64,000 nucleotides of DNA, taken from the NCBI RefSeq assembly GCF_013359695.1, contig NZ_JABFMU010000001.1, forward strand, positions 248,001-312,000, read 5' to 3'. Source of the DNA: Pseudomonas sp. C2B4. Lineage in GTDB: Bacteria > Pseudomonadota > Gammaproteobacteria > Pseudomonadales > Pseudomonadaceae. The notes beneath the pieces were generated by a model, which was given only the letters and a program-made list of their open reading frames with translations, did not search any database and was not told where the DNA came from. Below are positions 1 through 8,205 of this stretch, in pieces. The number at the start of each line of letters is the position of its first letter. The first letter of the stretch is position 1. A program made the translations under genes and the position numbers.

Positions 1-44
1 AGCAAAAGAGGGGCGAGCAACAGCGGTAGGGCAGCGAGGCGCAT
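1..44 (-). CDS. 5' end of a secreted protein (probable ABC transporter substrate-binding protein), partial
   Basis: Only the first 14 codons are in the window. They read MRLAALPLLLAPLL, the start of a signal peptide, and an AGGAA ribosome site precedes the ATG. In P. aeruginosa PAO1 the gene beside rpmB encodes a dipeptide ABC transporter binding protein, so that identity is inferred from synteny only. It is divergent from rpmB. Confidence 0.5.
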   Translation of the reverse strand, partial: MRLAALPLLLAPLL

Positions 45-312
45 GGTCGGATTCCTTTACAGATCGAAGGCCCATCTGCAAGTGCAGTCTGGAAAAGGCT
101 TACCCTAGTGGGCTCCTTGGCAAATGACTATCCCCTTTTGCATTTTGAGGGGACTATAGGCGCCTGATTTTGCTGTGCCCGGGCGAAAAAACGTCGGGGG
201 AGTGGCGTCGAGCAAATTCTCACGACGAGCGGTCGCAATCGCCCACAGCCTTTATCCAAAGCGCTTGAAGGGCGAAAAACCGGGTTTTTCTCCATTCAAG
301 GCACAGCGAATG

Positions 313-341
313 TTGTTGCTCTCCAGTCTTTCTGGTATAAA
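313..341 (+). promoter_or_regulatory. Candidate sigma70 promoter of rpmB-rpmG
   Basis: TTGTTG at 313-318 and TATAAA at 336-341 are separated by 17 bases. A TGG precedes the -10, giving an extended -10 box. It lies about 150 bases upstream of rpmB. The rest of the 45-489 gap holds no convincing gene. A CCAACCC/GGGTTGG stem-loop at 446-464 sits in the predicted leader and could be a regulatory hairpin. Confidence 0.55.
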
Positions 342-489
342 GCAGCGCTCTTTTCTAGGGGCCCGGTTCCTTCACTGTAGGTGTAGCCGGTAAGACCTCT
401 AAAGAATCGCGGCGCCTGGCGCCACAATGACTAGAGATTAAGCGGCCAACCCATGCCGGGTTGGGCATGTGGTTTTAGAGGGCTGAGGC

Positions 490-723
490 ATGTCTAGAGT
501 ATGTCAAGTTACCGGTAAGGGTCCGGTGACTGGGAATAACATTTCCCACGCAAACAACAAAACCCGTCGTCGTTTCCTGCCGAACCTGCAGCATCACCGC
601 TTCTGGGTTGAAGAAGAGAAACGTTTTGTGCGTCTGCGCGTATCTGCCAAAGGCATGCGCATCATCGACAAGCGTGGCATCAGTGTCGTGCTGGCCGAAC
701 TTCGTCGCGATGGCAAGGTTTAA
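490..723 (+). CDS. rpmB: 50S ribosomal protein L28
   Basis: L28 is a small protein of the large ribosomal subunit. The 77-residue product begins [20 protein letters not shown] and carries the basic [11 protein letters not shown] segment typical of the family, at full family length. A GAGG ribosome site precedes the ATG. It is followed 11 bases later by rpmG, and the two share a terminator at 911-945, so they form the usual rpmBG operon. Identification is secure. Confidence 0.98.
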   Translation: MSRVCQVTGKGPVTGNNISHANNKTRRRFLPNLQHHRFWVEEEKRFVRLRVSAKGMRIIDKRGISVVLAELRRDGKV

Positions 724-734
724 GGGAGCTAATC

Positions 735-890
735 ATGCGTGAATTGATTCGTTTGATTTCGAGCGCCGGTACTGGTCACTTCTACACTACCGACAAGAAC
801 AAGCGCACTACTCCGGACAAAATCGAGATCAAGAAATATGATCCGGTTGTTCGCAAGCACGTGATCTACAAGGAAGGCAAAATCAAGTAA
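735..890 (+). CDS. rpmG: 50S ribosomal protein L33
   Basis: This 51-residue protein of the large ribosomal subunit reads [20 protein letters not shown] and ends in KEGKIK. It has no cysteines, so it is the zinc-free form of L33 rather than the CxxC zinc-ribbon form. GGGAG lies just upstream of the ATG. It is co-transcribed with rpmB. Confidence 0.97.
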   Translation: MRELIRLISSAGTGHFYTTDKNKRTTPDKIEIKKYDPVVRKHVIYKEGKIK

Positions 891-910
891 TTGATTTTTC
901 CCGACTTACG

Positions 911-945
911 AAAAAGGCCCGTATCGCGAGATACGGGCCTTTTTT
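911..945 (+). terminator. Rho-independent terminator after rpmBG
   Basis: A perfect stem pairs AAGGCCCGTATC with GATACGGGCCTT around a GCGA tetraloop, followed by a T run. It lies 20 bases after the rpmG stop. Confidence 0.93.
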
Positions 946-981
946 GTTGTCTGATGGTTATGTATTGCCTGTCAGGTCCCC

Positions 982-1055
982 TTCGCGAGCAGGCTCGCTC
1001 CCACAATGTCCGTGTTCACACTGATCCACTGTGGGAGTGGGCTTGCCCGCGATGA
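982..1055. repeat. REP pair (inverted)
   Basis: Two inverted copies of the REP core lie at 982-1005 and 1029-1055; the right copy is slightly degenerate (GTGGGAGTGGGCTTGCCCGC). It sits between the converging rpmG and cupin genes. Confidence 0.85.
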
Positions 1056-1078
1056 GGTCGTCCGATTCAGCGCAAACT

Positions 1079-1441
1079 TCAGGCCTTCTGCTCAAACGCC
1101 ACATAGATCTTGCGGCAAGGCTCCAGCACTTCCCAGGTGCCACGAAAGCCCGCCGGGATCACGAAGCGATCACCCACCCGCAGCGTCTTGGCATTGCCAT
1201 CGAGGTCGCGCAGCACGGAAACACCCTGCACGATTTCGCAGTATTCGTGCTCCGTGAAGTTCACCGTCCATTGGCCGACAGCCCCTTCCCACACGCCGGC
1301 GTTCAACTGCCCGCAAGGGCTGTTGTAGTGGTTGAATACTGCTTGCTCAGGGTCGCCTTTCAGCACTTTGGCCGGGTCTGGGCGATAGCGTTCGGCAGCA
1401 GTGGTAGCCTGGCTGAAGTCGACGATGTTCTGGATGCTCAT
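1079..1441 (-). CDS. Cupin-domain protein (DUF861-like)
   Basis: A 120-residue single-domain cupin. The core reads WTVNFTEHEYCEIVQGVSVL followed by LRVGDRFVIPAGFRGTWEVL, the pattern of the DUF861/COG3450 small cupins often found beside polyamine or amino-acid catabolic genes. It may bind a small ligand or act as an isomerase; the sequence does not say which. It is divergent from kauB, with a 234-base shared control region containing a palindrome at 1492-1511. In PAO1 an aminotransferase gene (gabT2) lies next to kauB, so this arrangement differs. Confidence 0.75.
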   Translation of the reverse strand: MSIQNIVDFSQATTAAERYRPDPAKVLKGDPEQAVFNHYNSPCGQLNAGVWEGAVGQWTVNFTEHEYCEIVQGVSVLRDLDGNAKTLRVGDRFVIPAGFRGTWEVLEPCRKIYVAFEQKA

Positions 1442-1491
1442 TGTTGTATTCCCCCGTCATTGCGGTGCGAGTGGTTGATATTCCAAAGTCT

Positions 1492-1511
1492 ATGTTTATT
1501 AAAATGAACAT
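1492..1511. promoter_or_regulatory. Candidate PauR-type operator between the cupin gene and kauB
   Basis: An imperfect 20-base palindrome with arms ATGTT and AACAT flanks an A/T-rich centre. Its core is TGTT-N9-GAAC, which recurs with the same spacing upstream of pauR at 13327-13343. The right half (AATGAACA) resembles the recognition sequence I recall for E. coli PuuR, a homologue of PauR. The assignment to PauR is an inference. Confidence 0.45.
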
Positions 1512-1675
1512 CGCAAGGCCGTTTGCCGGCGTTATGTCAAATATATTGAAACTTCCCCTGCCGCTGGTTTAGGGTGGCGGTTGCCCTGGGCCGAATTTCA
1601 GGCTGGCCGGGCAGAATTCCTGACAGCGTCCGCGAAATGCGCGGGCGTCGTATTCAATAAGAGGAGGACACTCGA

Positions 1676-3169
1676 ATGACCACCCTGACTCGTGCCGACT
1701 GGGAACAAAAGGCTCGCGACCTGAAGATTGAAGGCCGCGCTTACCTCAATGGCGAGTACACCGATGCCGTCTCCGGCGAGACTTTCGAGTGCATCAGCCC
1801 GGTCGATGGTCGTCTGCTGGGCAAGATTGCCAGCTGTGACGCCGCCGACGCCCAGCGCGCCGTGGAAAACGCTCGCGCCACCTTCAATTCCGGCGTGTGG
1901 TCGCGTCTGGCACCGACCAAACGCAAATCCGCCATGATCCGCTTCGCCGGCCTGCTGAAACAGCACGCCCAAGAGCTGGCACTACTTGAAACCCTGGACA
2001 TGGGCAAGCCCATCACCGACTCCCTGGACATCGACGTTCCCGGCGCGGCGCAAGCCCTGAGCTGGAGCGGCGAGGCCATCGACAAGATCTACGACGAAGT
2101 CGCCGCCACCCCGCACGATCAGCTGGGTCTGGTGACTCGCGAGCCGGTCGGTGTGGTCGCTGCCATCGTGCCGTGGAACTTCCCGTTGATGATGGCCTGC
2201 TGGAAACTCGGTCCTGCGCTGTCCACCGGTAACTCGGTGATCCTCAAGCCGTCGGAAAAATCTCCACTGACCGCCATCCGTATCGCCGCACTGGCCGTCG
2301 AAGCCGGCATTCCGAAAGGCGTGCTGAACGTGCTGCCAGGTTATGGCCACACTGTCGGCAAGGCCCTGGCCCTGCATAACGACGTCGACACCCTGGTGTT
2401 TACGGGTTCGACCAAGATCGCCAAGCAACTGCTGATTTACTCCGGCGAGTCGAACATGAAGCGCGTTTGGCTCGAAGCGGGCGGCAAGAGCCCGAACATC
2501 GTGTTTGCCGATGCACCGGACCTGCAGGCTGCTGCTGAAGCCGCTGCCGGCGCCATCGCGTTCAACCAGGGCGAAGTCTGCACCGCTGGCTCGCGCTTGC
2601 TGGTGGAGCGCTCCATCAAGGATAAATTCCTGCCGCTGGTGATCGAGGCGCTGAAGGCCTGGAAGCCGGGCAACCCGCTGGATCCGGCGACCAACGTCGG
2701 CGCGCTGGTGGATACCCAGCAGATGAACACCGTGCTGTCTTATATCGAATCCGGTCACAACGACGGCGCCAAACTGGTGGCCGGTGGCAAGCGTACGCTT
2801 CAGGAAACCGGTGGCACCTACGTTGAGCCGACGATTTTCGACGGTGTGAGCAATGCGATGAAAATCGCCCAGGAGGAAATCTTCGGGCCGGTGTTGTCGG
2901 TCATCACCTTCGACACTGCCGAAGAGGCCGTCGCCATTGCCAACGACACGCCGTATGGCCTGGCGGCAGCGGTGTGGACGACTGATATCTCCAAGGCTCA
3001 CCTGACGGCCAAGGCTCTGCGTGCCGGTAGCGTCTGGGTCAACCAGTACGACGGCGGCGACATGACGGCACCGTTCGGGGGCTTCAAGCAGTCCGGCAAC
3101 GGTCGCGACAAGTCGCTGCACGCGTTCGACAAGTACACCGAGCTGAAGGCGACCTGGATCAAGTTGTAA
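1676..3169 (+). CDS. kauB: NAD(P)-dependent aldehyde dehydrogenase of polyamine/GABA breakdown
   Basis: A 497-residue aldehyde dehydrogenase. It has the Glu in LEAGGKSPNIV (about residue 268), the catalytic Cys302 in NQGEVCTAGSR, and the family segments PWNFPLMMACWKLGPAL and FTGSTKIAK. KauB/PuuC oxidises gamma-glutamyl-gamma-aminobutyraldehyde, 3-aminopropanaldehyde and related aldehydes in cytosolic polyamine catabolism. A strong AGGAGG ribosome site precedes the ATG. The same position in PAO1 carries kauB, and the puuB-like oxidase and pauR lie nearby. The substrate is inferred from homology and synteny. Confidence 0.88.
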   Translation: MTTLTRADWEQKARDLKIEGRAYLNGEYTDAVSGETFECISPVDGRLLGKIASCDAADAQRAVENARATFNSGVWSRLAPTKRKSAMIRFAGLLKQHAQELALLETLDMGKPITDSLDIDVPGAAQALSWSGEAIDKIYDEVAATPHDQLGLVTREPVGVVAAIVPWNFPLMMACWKLGPALSTGNSVILKPSEKSPLTAIRIAALAVEAGIPKGVLNVLPGYGHTVGKALALHNDVDTLVFTGSTKIAKQLLIYSGESNMKRVWLEAGGKSPNIVFADAPDLQAAAEAAAGAIAFNQGEVCTAGSRLLVERSIKDKFLPLVIEALKAWKPGNPLDPATNVGALVDTQQMNTVLSYIESGHNDGAKLVAGGKRTLQETGGTYVEPTIFDGVSNAMKIAQEEIFGPVLSVITFDTAEEAVAIANDTPYGLAAAVWTTDISKAHLTAKALRAGSVWVNQYDGGDMTAPFGGFKQSGNGRDKSLHAFDKYTELKATWIKL

Positions 3170-3222
3170 GCCGTTAACGGGAGCCTGCTGTAAAGGCAGG
3201 CATCCCGAACGACGCAGATCCC

Positions 3223-3389
3223 CTGTGGGAGCGAGCCTTTGTGGTGAGGGGATTTATCCCCGTTCGGCTGCGAAGCAGTCGCAAAACCAGCGTGCGCGGT
3301 GTATCTGATACTCCGTAATTGCAGGTTTTGGGGCCGCTACGCGACCCAGCGGGGATAAATCCCCTCGCCACAAAGGCTCGCTCCCACAG
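3223..3389. repeat. Long inverted repeat of a second REP-like family
   Basis: The left arm starts CTGTGGGAGCGAGCCTTTGT and runs through GAGGGGATTTATCCCC. The right arm, at about 3350-3389, is its near-exact inverse. The central segment is about 90 bases. The outer ten bases match the common REP but the interior differs, so it is a separate subfamily. Confidence 0.8.
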
Positions 3390-3431
3390 TGTTTTGTGTT
3401 GTACATAAAAATATCCACAGGAGCGTGGAAC

Positions 3432-4577
3432 ATGCGTTGGGCGACGTATTTCGCCGTGTTGGCGTCTGTCTTGAGTGTCGGGCTGGCCTTGGGTGTCAGC
3501 ATGCCGCTGGTGTCGTTTCGCCTGGAAAGCTGGGGCTACGGCTCGTTTGCCATCGGTGTAATGGCGGCAATGCCGGCCATTGGCGTTCTGCTGGGTGCAA
3601 AGATCTCCAGTCATCTGGCGGCGCGCCTCGGCACCGCCAATCTAATGCGCCTGTGCCTGTGGGGCGGGGCTGTGTCCATTGGTTTGCTGGCGCTGATGCC
3701 GAGCTACCCGATCTGGCTGGTGCTGCGCTTGATGATCGGCGTGGTGCTGACCCTGGTGTTCATCCTGGGCGAAAGCTGGATCAACCAACTGGTGGTCGAA
3801 GAGTGGCGCGGACGACTGGTGGCGCTGTACGGCAGCAGTTATGCGTTGAGCCAGTTGGCCGGGCCGATACTGCTGGGTGTGCTGGGTACCGAGCACGATT
3901 ATGGCTTCTGGGTCGGCGTCGGATTGCTGGTGGCGGCGCCTTTGCTGTTGTTGGGCCGCAGTGGCGCACCCAGCAGCGAGGCCTGCAGCGTGACCTTCGG
4001 TGATTTGCTCACCTTCTGCCGCGGCTTGCCGGCGATTGCCTGGGCGGTGTCATTGTTCGCCGCATTCGAAGCGATGATCCTGACGTTGTTGCCGGTGTAT
4101 TGCCTGCGCCAGGGCTTCACCACGGAAATTGCCCTGGCGATGGTCAGCACGGTGGTGGTGGGCGATGCCTTGCTGCAATTGCCGATTGGCGCGCTGGCGG
4201 ACCGGATGTCGCGCCGTGCATTGTTCACCTGGTGCGCGATGGTCCTGCTGGTGTCGAGCCTGGCAATCCCGTTGCTGATCGATACGCTGCTGATCTGGCC
4301 ACTGTGGGTGCTGTTTGGCGCCAGTGCCGGCGGGTTGTTTACCTTATCCCTGATTCTGATCGGCGAGCGTTATCGTGACGATGCGCTGGTTCGGGCCAAT
4401 GCGCACATCGCGCAGCTATGGGGGATCGGTTGTCTGCTCGGGCCGTTGATTGCCGGTGCCGGCAGCCAGTGGATTAGCGGGCATGCGTTGCCGTTGCTGA
4501 TGGCGGCGGGAGCATTTGGGTTGGTGATTCTGGTATCGCGCCAGGGCGCGTTTGGCGCGGTTGCCGAGCCGGCCTAA
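3432..4577 (+). CDS. MFS transporter
   Basis: About 381 residues and roughly 12 hydrophobic segments make this a major facilitator superfamily carrier of the inner membrane. The ATG at 3432 (MRWATYFAVLASVL) is chosen because ACAGGAG sits eight bases upstream; a longer frame exists but lacks a ribosome site. It matches by position the MFS gene next to kauB in PAO1 (PA5311). The substrate is unknown; uptake or export of an amine-related compound is a guess from context. Its stop overlaps that of the converging phospholipase D gene by four bases. Confidence 0.85.
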   Translation: MRWATYFAVLASVLSVGLALGVSMPLVSFRLESWGYGSFAIGVMAAMPAIGVLLGAKISSHLAARLGTANLMRLCLWGGAVSIGLLALMPSYPIWLVLRLMIGVVLTLVFILGESWINQLVVEEWRGRLVALYGSSYALSQLAGPILLGVLGTEHDYGFWVGVGLLVAAPLLLLGRSGAPSSEACSVTFGDLLTFCRGLPAIAWAVSLFAAFEAMILTLLPVYCLRQGFTTEIALAMVSTVVVGDALLQLPIGALADRMSRRALFTWCAMVLLVSSLAIPLLIDTLLIWPLWVLFGASAGGLFTLSLILIGERYRDDALVRANAHIAQLWGIGCLLGPLIAGAGSQWISGHALPLLMAAGAFGLVILVSRQGAFGAVAEPA

Positions 4578-6142
4578 AGCATTCGTTCAAGGCCGACCGT
4601 ATTGCTGAACCAGGCATTGAAGCGCCGCCACCAGCTGCCCGGCTCCTTGGTCAGGGTGTGCATTTTTCCGTCATCTTCGGTCACCCACACCACCCGGCCA
4701 TTCTCCAGCCGCGCCTGATAACTCAGGGGCGGCGCCATGCCCTCCAGCGCCAGTTCACGAACGCGGGCCGCGAGTTCCGGGCTGTCCACCAGCACCCCGA
4801 CTTCGGTGTTCCAGAGTGCCGAGCGCGGGTCGAAGTTGAATGAGCCGATGAAGGCTTTCTGCTGGTCGAAGATGATCGCCTTGCTGTGCAGGCTGGAATC
4901 GGATTCGCCATAGGATCGTCGGGAAAACAGGCGAGGTCCGCTGCCGCTTTCATCGCCGGGCTGGCGGCGCAATTCGTAGAGTTGCACGCCATGCTCCAGC
5001 AGCGCCTTGCGATAGGGCGCATAGCCGCCATGCACCGCCGGTACGTCCGTGGCTTCCAGTGAGTTGGTCAGCAGCCGCACCGACACACCGGAATCAGCGC
5101 GGCCGGTCAGGTACACCAGCCCCGGTTGGCCCGGCACGAAGTAGGCCGAAACCATCACCAACTCTTTGCTGACTCCATTGAGCTCGGGCGCCAATTGGGT
5201 GGTCAGCAGCAATTGCGGGTCTGGCTCGCCGTCCGCCAGTACCTTGCTTGGCGCATCCCACAACGCCTGGTTCCAGGCCCAGATCAGCTCTTTGCGCCAG
5301 ATGTCCAGGCGCGGGTCGGTAGCGAACTTCATCAATTGTTGAAACAGCGCGTGATTCTGTTTGCGCGATTCCGCCAGGGACTCTTCCAGGCGCGTCCGGG
5401 TGTTTTTCAGGTCCTGTGCGGTCGGTTTGCGCGACAGGAACTGCTCGACTGGCTTACTCAGCGCACTGTTCCAGTACTGGTCGAAACTGTGGCCCAACTG
5501 CTCGGCGACCGGGCCGACGCCGAGTATGTCGATATCAGTGAAATTCAGGTTCGGCTCGGCATCGAAATACTCGTCCCCCAGATTGCGCCCACCGACGATG
5601 GCCATGCTGTTGTCGGCCAGCCACAGTTTGTTGTGCATGCGCCGGTGCTGCTGCGACAGGTTGAACAGGCGGCCCATGGTGCGCGTCACGCCAGTGCTGC
5701 GCCCCAGATGCAGGGGGTTGAATACGCGAATCTGAATCTGTGGGTGTGCTGCCAGGGTGGCGATGGTGACGTCCTGGCCATCGCTGGTGGTGTCGTCGAG
5801 GAGAATACGCACCCTCACGCCGCGATCAGCAGCCTTGAGCAGTTCTTCCACCAGCATTCGCGTGCTGACGCCGTCATGGACGATGTAGTACTGCAGATCG
5901 AGGCTGCCTTGGGCATTGCGGATCAGTTCGGCGCGGGCGGTGAAGGCTTCGGTGCTGTCGGACAGCAGGCGAAACCCCGACTTTCCTTCATGGGGCGCCG
6001 CCTGGGCCTGGACAGAACGGCCAAAGGCCGAAGCGCTCGCCGGCAGCGCCTGGCTCGGTTCGCGCTGCACGTCGAAACTGGCGCAGCCGCCAAGGAACGA
6101 AGCAAGTAACACCAGAGCAAGCAGGGGCTGTCTGACTCTCAC
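4574..6142 (-). CDS. Phospholipase D-family lipoprotein (cardiolipin synthase-like)
   Basis: A 522-residue protein with a lipoprotein signal (LASFLGGCAS, lipidated Cys about 20). It has two HKD catalytic motifs: HNKLWLAD near residue 170 and HSKAIIFD near 418, each followed by a GGRN or GSFN turn. This is the two-motif architecture of phospholipase D and cardiolipin synthases of the ClsC type, which transfer phosphatidyl groups. A lipid anchor puts the active site in the envelope. It resembles the PAO1 gene PA5310. Enzyme activity is likely; the substrate is not determined. Confidence 0.85.
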   Translation of the reverse strand: MRVRQPLLALVLLASFLGGCASFDVQREPSQALPASASAFGRSVQAQAAPHEGKSGFRLLSDSTEAFTARAELIRNAQGSLDLQYYIVHDGVSTRMLVEELLKAADRGVRVRILLDDTTSDGQDVTIATLAAHPQIQIRVFNPLHLGRSTGVTRTMGRLFNLSQQHRRMHNKLWLADNSMAIVGGRNLGDEYFDAEPNLNFTDIDILGVGPVAEQLGHSFDQYWNSALSKPVEQFLSRKPTAQDLKNTRTRLEESLAESRKQNHALFQQLMKFATDPRLDIWRKELIWAWNQALWDAPSKVLADGEPDPQLLLTTQLAPELNGVSKELVMVSAYFVPGQPGLVYLTGRADSGVSVRLLTNSLEATDVPAVHGGYAPYRKALLEHGVQLYELRRQPGDESGSGPRLFSRRSYGESDSSLHSKAIIFDQQKAFIGSFNFDPRSALWNTEVGVLVDSPELAARVRELALEGMAPPLSYQARLENGRVVWVTEDDGKMHTLTKEPGSWWRRFNAWFSNTVGLERML

Positions 6143-6202
6143 GTGGGACCGTTCCGATTGGCGGCAGATGTTGGCATATGGACGCTGGTCTCCGCAGAAA
6201 GG

Positions 6203-7636
6203 TCAGTCGGTCAGCCCATCGGTCTCCGCCAGCAGTTTGATGGCGGCGGCGCCGACCTTGCGCACGGCTTCTTCAATCTGTGCCGTTGGTTTGGCAGCGT
6301 AGTTCATGCGCAGGCAATTGCGGTACTTGCCCGAGGCGGAAAAGATACTGCCGACGGCAATCTGTACGCCCTGGTCGTGCAAGGCGCGATTGAGTTTCAG
6401 GGTGTCGAAGCCTTCCGGCAGTTCAACCCACAGCATGAAGCTGCCTTGCGGGCGGCTGGCGCGGGTGCCGGCAGGGAAGTAGCGGGTAACCCAATCGATC
6501 ATCGCGTCGCGATTGCGCTGGTATTGCGTGCGCATCCGCCGCAAATGCGGCTCGAAATGCCCGCCTTTGATGAATTCGGCGATGGCGATCTGTGGTTGCG
6601 GTGCGGTGGAGCCGGTGCTGATGTATTTCATGTGCAGCACCCGTTCCAGATAGCGGCCGGGCGCAACCCAGCCAATGCGCAGGCCCGGGGCGAGGGTCTT
6701 GGAAAATGAACTGCACAGCAGGACACGGCCGTCTTCGTCGAAGGATTTGATCGTCCGAGGTCGCGGGTAGGTGTAGGACAGTTCGCCATACACATCGTCC
6801 TCGATGATTGCCACATCGAAGCGCTGTGCGAGCGTCAACAATGCGCGTTTGCGCGACTCCGGCATGATGTAGCCCAACGGATTGTTGCAGTTGGGGGTCA
6901 ACTGTATGGCCTTGATCGGCCACTGCTCCAGAGCTAGTTCAAGGGCGTCGATGCTGATCCCGGTCAGAGGGTCGGTAGGGATCTCCAGGGCTTTCATGCC
7001 CAGGCCCTTTAAGGTTTGCATGGCGCCGTGAAAGCTGGGCGAGTCCACGGCCACGATGTCGCCCGGTTCGCAGATCGAGCGGATGCTGGTGGACAACGCT
7101 TCATGGCAGCCGGTCGTCACCACCAGATCGCCAGGGCTTAACTGGCACCCGGAATCGAGCATGAGGCGGGCAATCTGTTCGCGCAGTTCGAGGTGTCCGT
7201 GGATGTTGTCGTAATACAGGCCGGGCATGTCTTGCCGACGGCTGAGCTGCGCCAGGCCGCGTAGCAAGGGTTTGAGGGTCGGGGTAGTGATGTCCGGCAT
7301 GCCACGACCGAGTTGCACCACATCCTTGCGCGGTACCGCGCGGATCAACTCCAGCACCTGATCCCACTGGGAAATGTCCACCGGCCGCTGGGCGGGGCGG
7401 CCCACTACTGGCAGCTCCGGCAGTTCCCGGCTGACGGGCACGAAATACCCGGACTTGGGCTTTGGCGTGGCCAGTCCGCTGTCTTCCAGCACGCGATAGG
7501 CCTGCTGCACGGTGCTCAGGCTGACCCCGTGTTCGATGCTCAGCGCCCGCACCGACGGCAGTCGGTCGCCGGGCCGATAGAAGCCCTGTTCGATACGCGT
7601 GCCGAGCAATTCGGCGAGATTGACGTAGAGGGTCAT
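6203..7636 (-). CDS. MocR-family regulator (GntR DNA-binding plus aminotransferase fold)
   Basis: A 477-residue MocR/PdxR-type protein. The N-terminal winged helix (PGDRLPSVRALSIEHGVSLS) is followed from about residue 90 by an aspartate-aminotransferase-fold domain. The PLP-binding lysine is in SSFSKTLAPGLRIGW, and the Asn/Asp of the cofactor site can be seen in TPNCNNPLG and IIEDDVYGEL. Such proteins are PLP- or amino-acid-responsive transcription factors, usually not enzymes. It is divergent from the DUF1127 gene, and the shared region holds four related half-sites, probably its operators. Confidence 0.88.
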   Translation of the reverse strand: MTLYVNLAELLGTRIEQGFYRPGDRLPSVRALSIEHGVSLSTVQQAYRVLEDSGLATPKPKSGYFVPVSRELPELPVVGRPAQRPVDISQWDQVLELIRAVPRKDVVQLGRGMPDITTPTLKPLLRGLAQLSRRQDMPGLYYDNIHGHLELREQIARLMLDSGCQLSPGDLVVTTGCHEALSTSIRSICEPGDIVAVDSPSFHGAMQTLKGLGMKALEIPTDPLTGISIDALELALEQWPIKAIQLTPNCNNPLGYIMPESRKRALLTLAQRFDVAIIEDDVYGELSYTYPRPRTIKSFDEDGRVLLCSSFSKTLAPGLRIGWVAPGRYLERVLHMKYISTGSTAPQPQIAIAEFIKGGHFEPHLRRMRTQYQRNRDAMIDWVTRYFPAGTRASRPQGSFMLWVELPEGFDTLKLNRALHDQGVQIAVGSIFSASGKYRNCLRMNYAAKPTAQIEEAVRKVGAAAIKLLAETDGLTD

Positions 7637-7670
7637 GGTGCAGTCTCGATAAAGGTCGTTCGGCTAACCA

Positions 7671-7753
7671 GTACAGATGGGGCAAAAAAACAGGATTCAG
7701 AGGTCAGGCTGCTAAATCTGTATGGAAATAATACAGATGCATTGGATCTGTAA
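7671..7753. promoter_or_regulatory. Cluster of ATCTGTA half-sites, candidate MocR operators
   Basis: GTACAGAT lies at 7671-7678, ATCTGTAT at 7716-7723, ATACAGAT at 7731-7738 and ATCTGTAA at 7746-7753. The middle two form an exact inverted repeat with a 7-base spacer. All four are between the MocR gene start (7636) and the DUF1127 gene start (7816). Confidence 0.6.
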
Positions 7754-7815
7754 TGGTTTTGGCCGTCCGCGCATCATGAAACCTCTGGCTACCCAAGTAA
7801 ACAGGAGCATTCAAG

Positions 7816-8061
7816 ATGAACGGCTTGAGCGATGTGCGGCTGACGTTACACAGTCAGGAACTGACGGCAGGGCATGAAAACAGTGCACGCGAGGCGAACA
7901 TGCGCAATGCACCGTCGGGCCTGAGTCGCTGGGGCCTGTTCTGGCATCGTCTGCACACGCGCAAGGCGTTGCTGGCGCTGACGCCGGAGCAGCTCAAGGA
8001 CATCGGGCTGACCCGTGAGCAGGCGCGGGAGGAGGGGCTGAAACCCTTTTGGCGGATCTGA
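7816..8061 (+). CDS. DUF1127 small protein
   Basis: An 81-residue protein whose C-terminal 45 residues form a DUF1127 domain: FWHRLHTRKALLALTPEQLK followed by DIGLTREQAREE. DUF1127 proteins are short, basic and sometimes linked to phosphate, carbon or RNA metabolism; no function can be assigned here. AGGAG precedes the ATG. Its placement opposite a MocR regulator with operator-like repeats in between suggests it is that regulator's target. Confidence 0.8.
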   Translation: MNGLSDVRLTLHSQELTAGHENSAREANMRNAPSGLSRWGLFWHRLHTRKALLALTPEQLKDIGLTREQAREEGLKPFWRI

Positions 8062-8085
8062 GCATTGCAGTGGTCATTAGATCCA

Positions 8086-8178
8086 TTCGCGAGCAGGCTC
8101 GCTCCCACAATAGATCATCTGTATGCACACTATTTGTGAGCGACAAAGATCAATGGTGGGAGCGAGCCTGCTCGCGAA
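8086..8178. repeat. REP pair (inverted)
   Basis: Copies at 8086-8109 and 8155-8178 face each other around a 45-base spacer, between the converging DUF1127 and FAD oxidoreductase genes. Confidence 0.9.
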
Positions 8179-8205
8179 GGCGCCAACGAAAACACCACAA
8201 AATCT

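Noticed and set aside
175..393. Small frame upstream of rpmB
   Set aside because: It covers the predicted rpmBG promoter, has no ribosome site and an atypical Ser/Arg-rich product.
3396..3431. Upstream extension of the MFS gene
   Set aside because: The ribosome site at 3417-3423 fits the ATG at 3432; the extension adds a polar segment before the first membrane helix.
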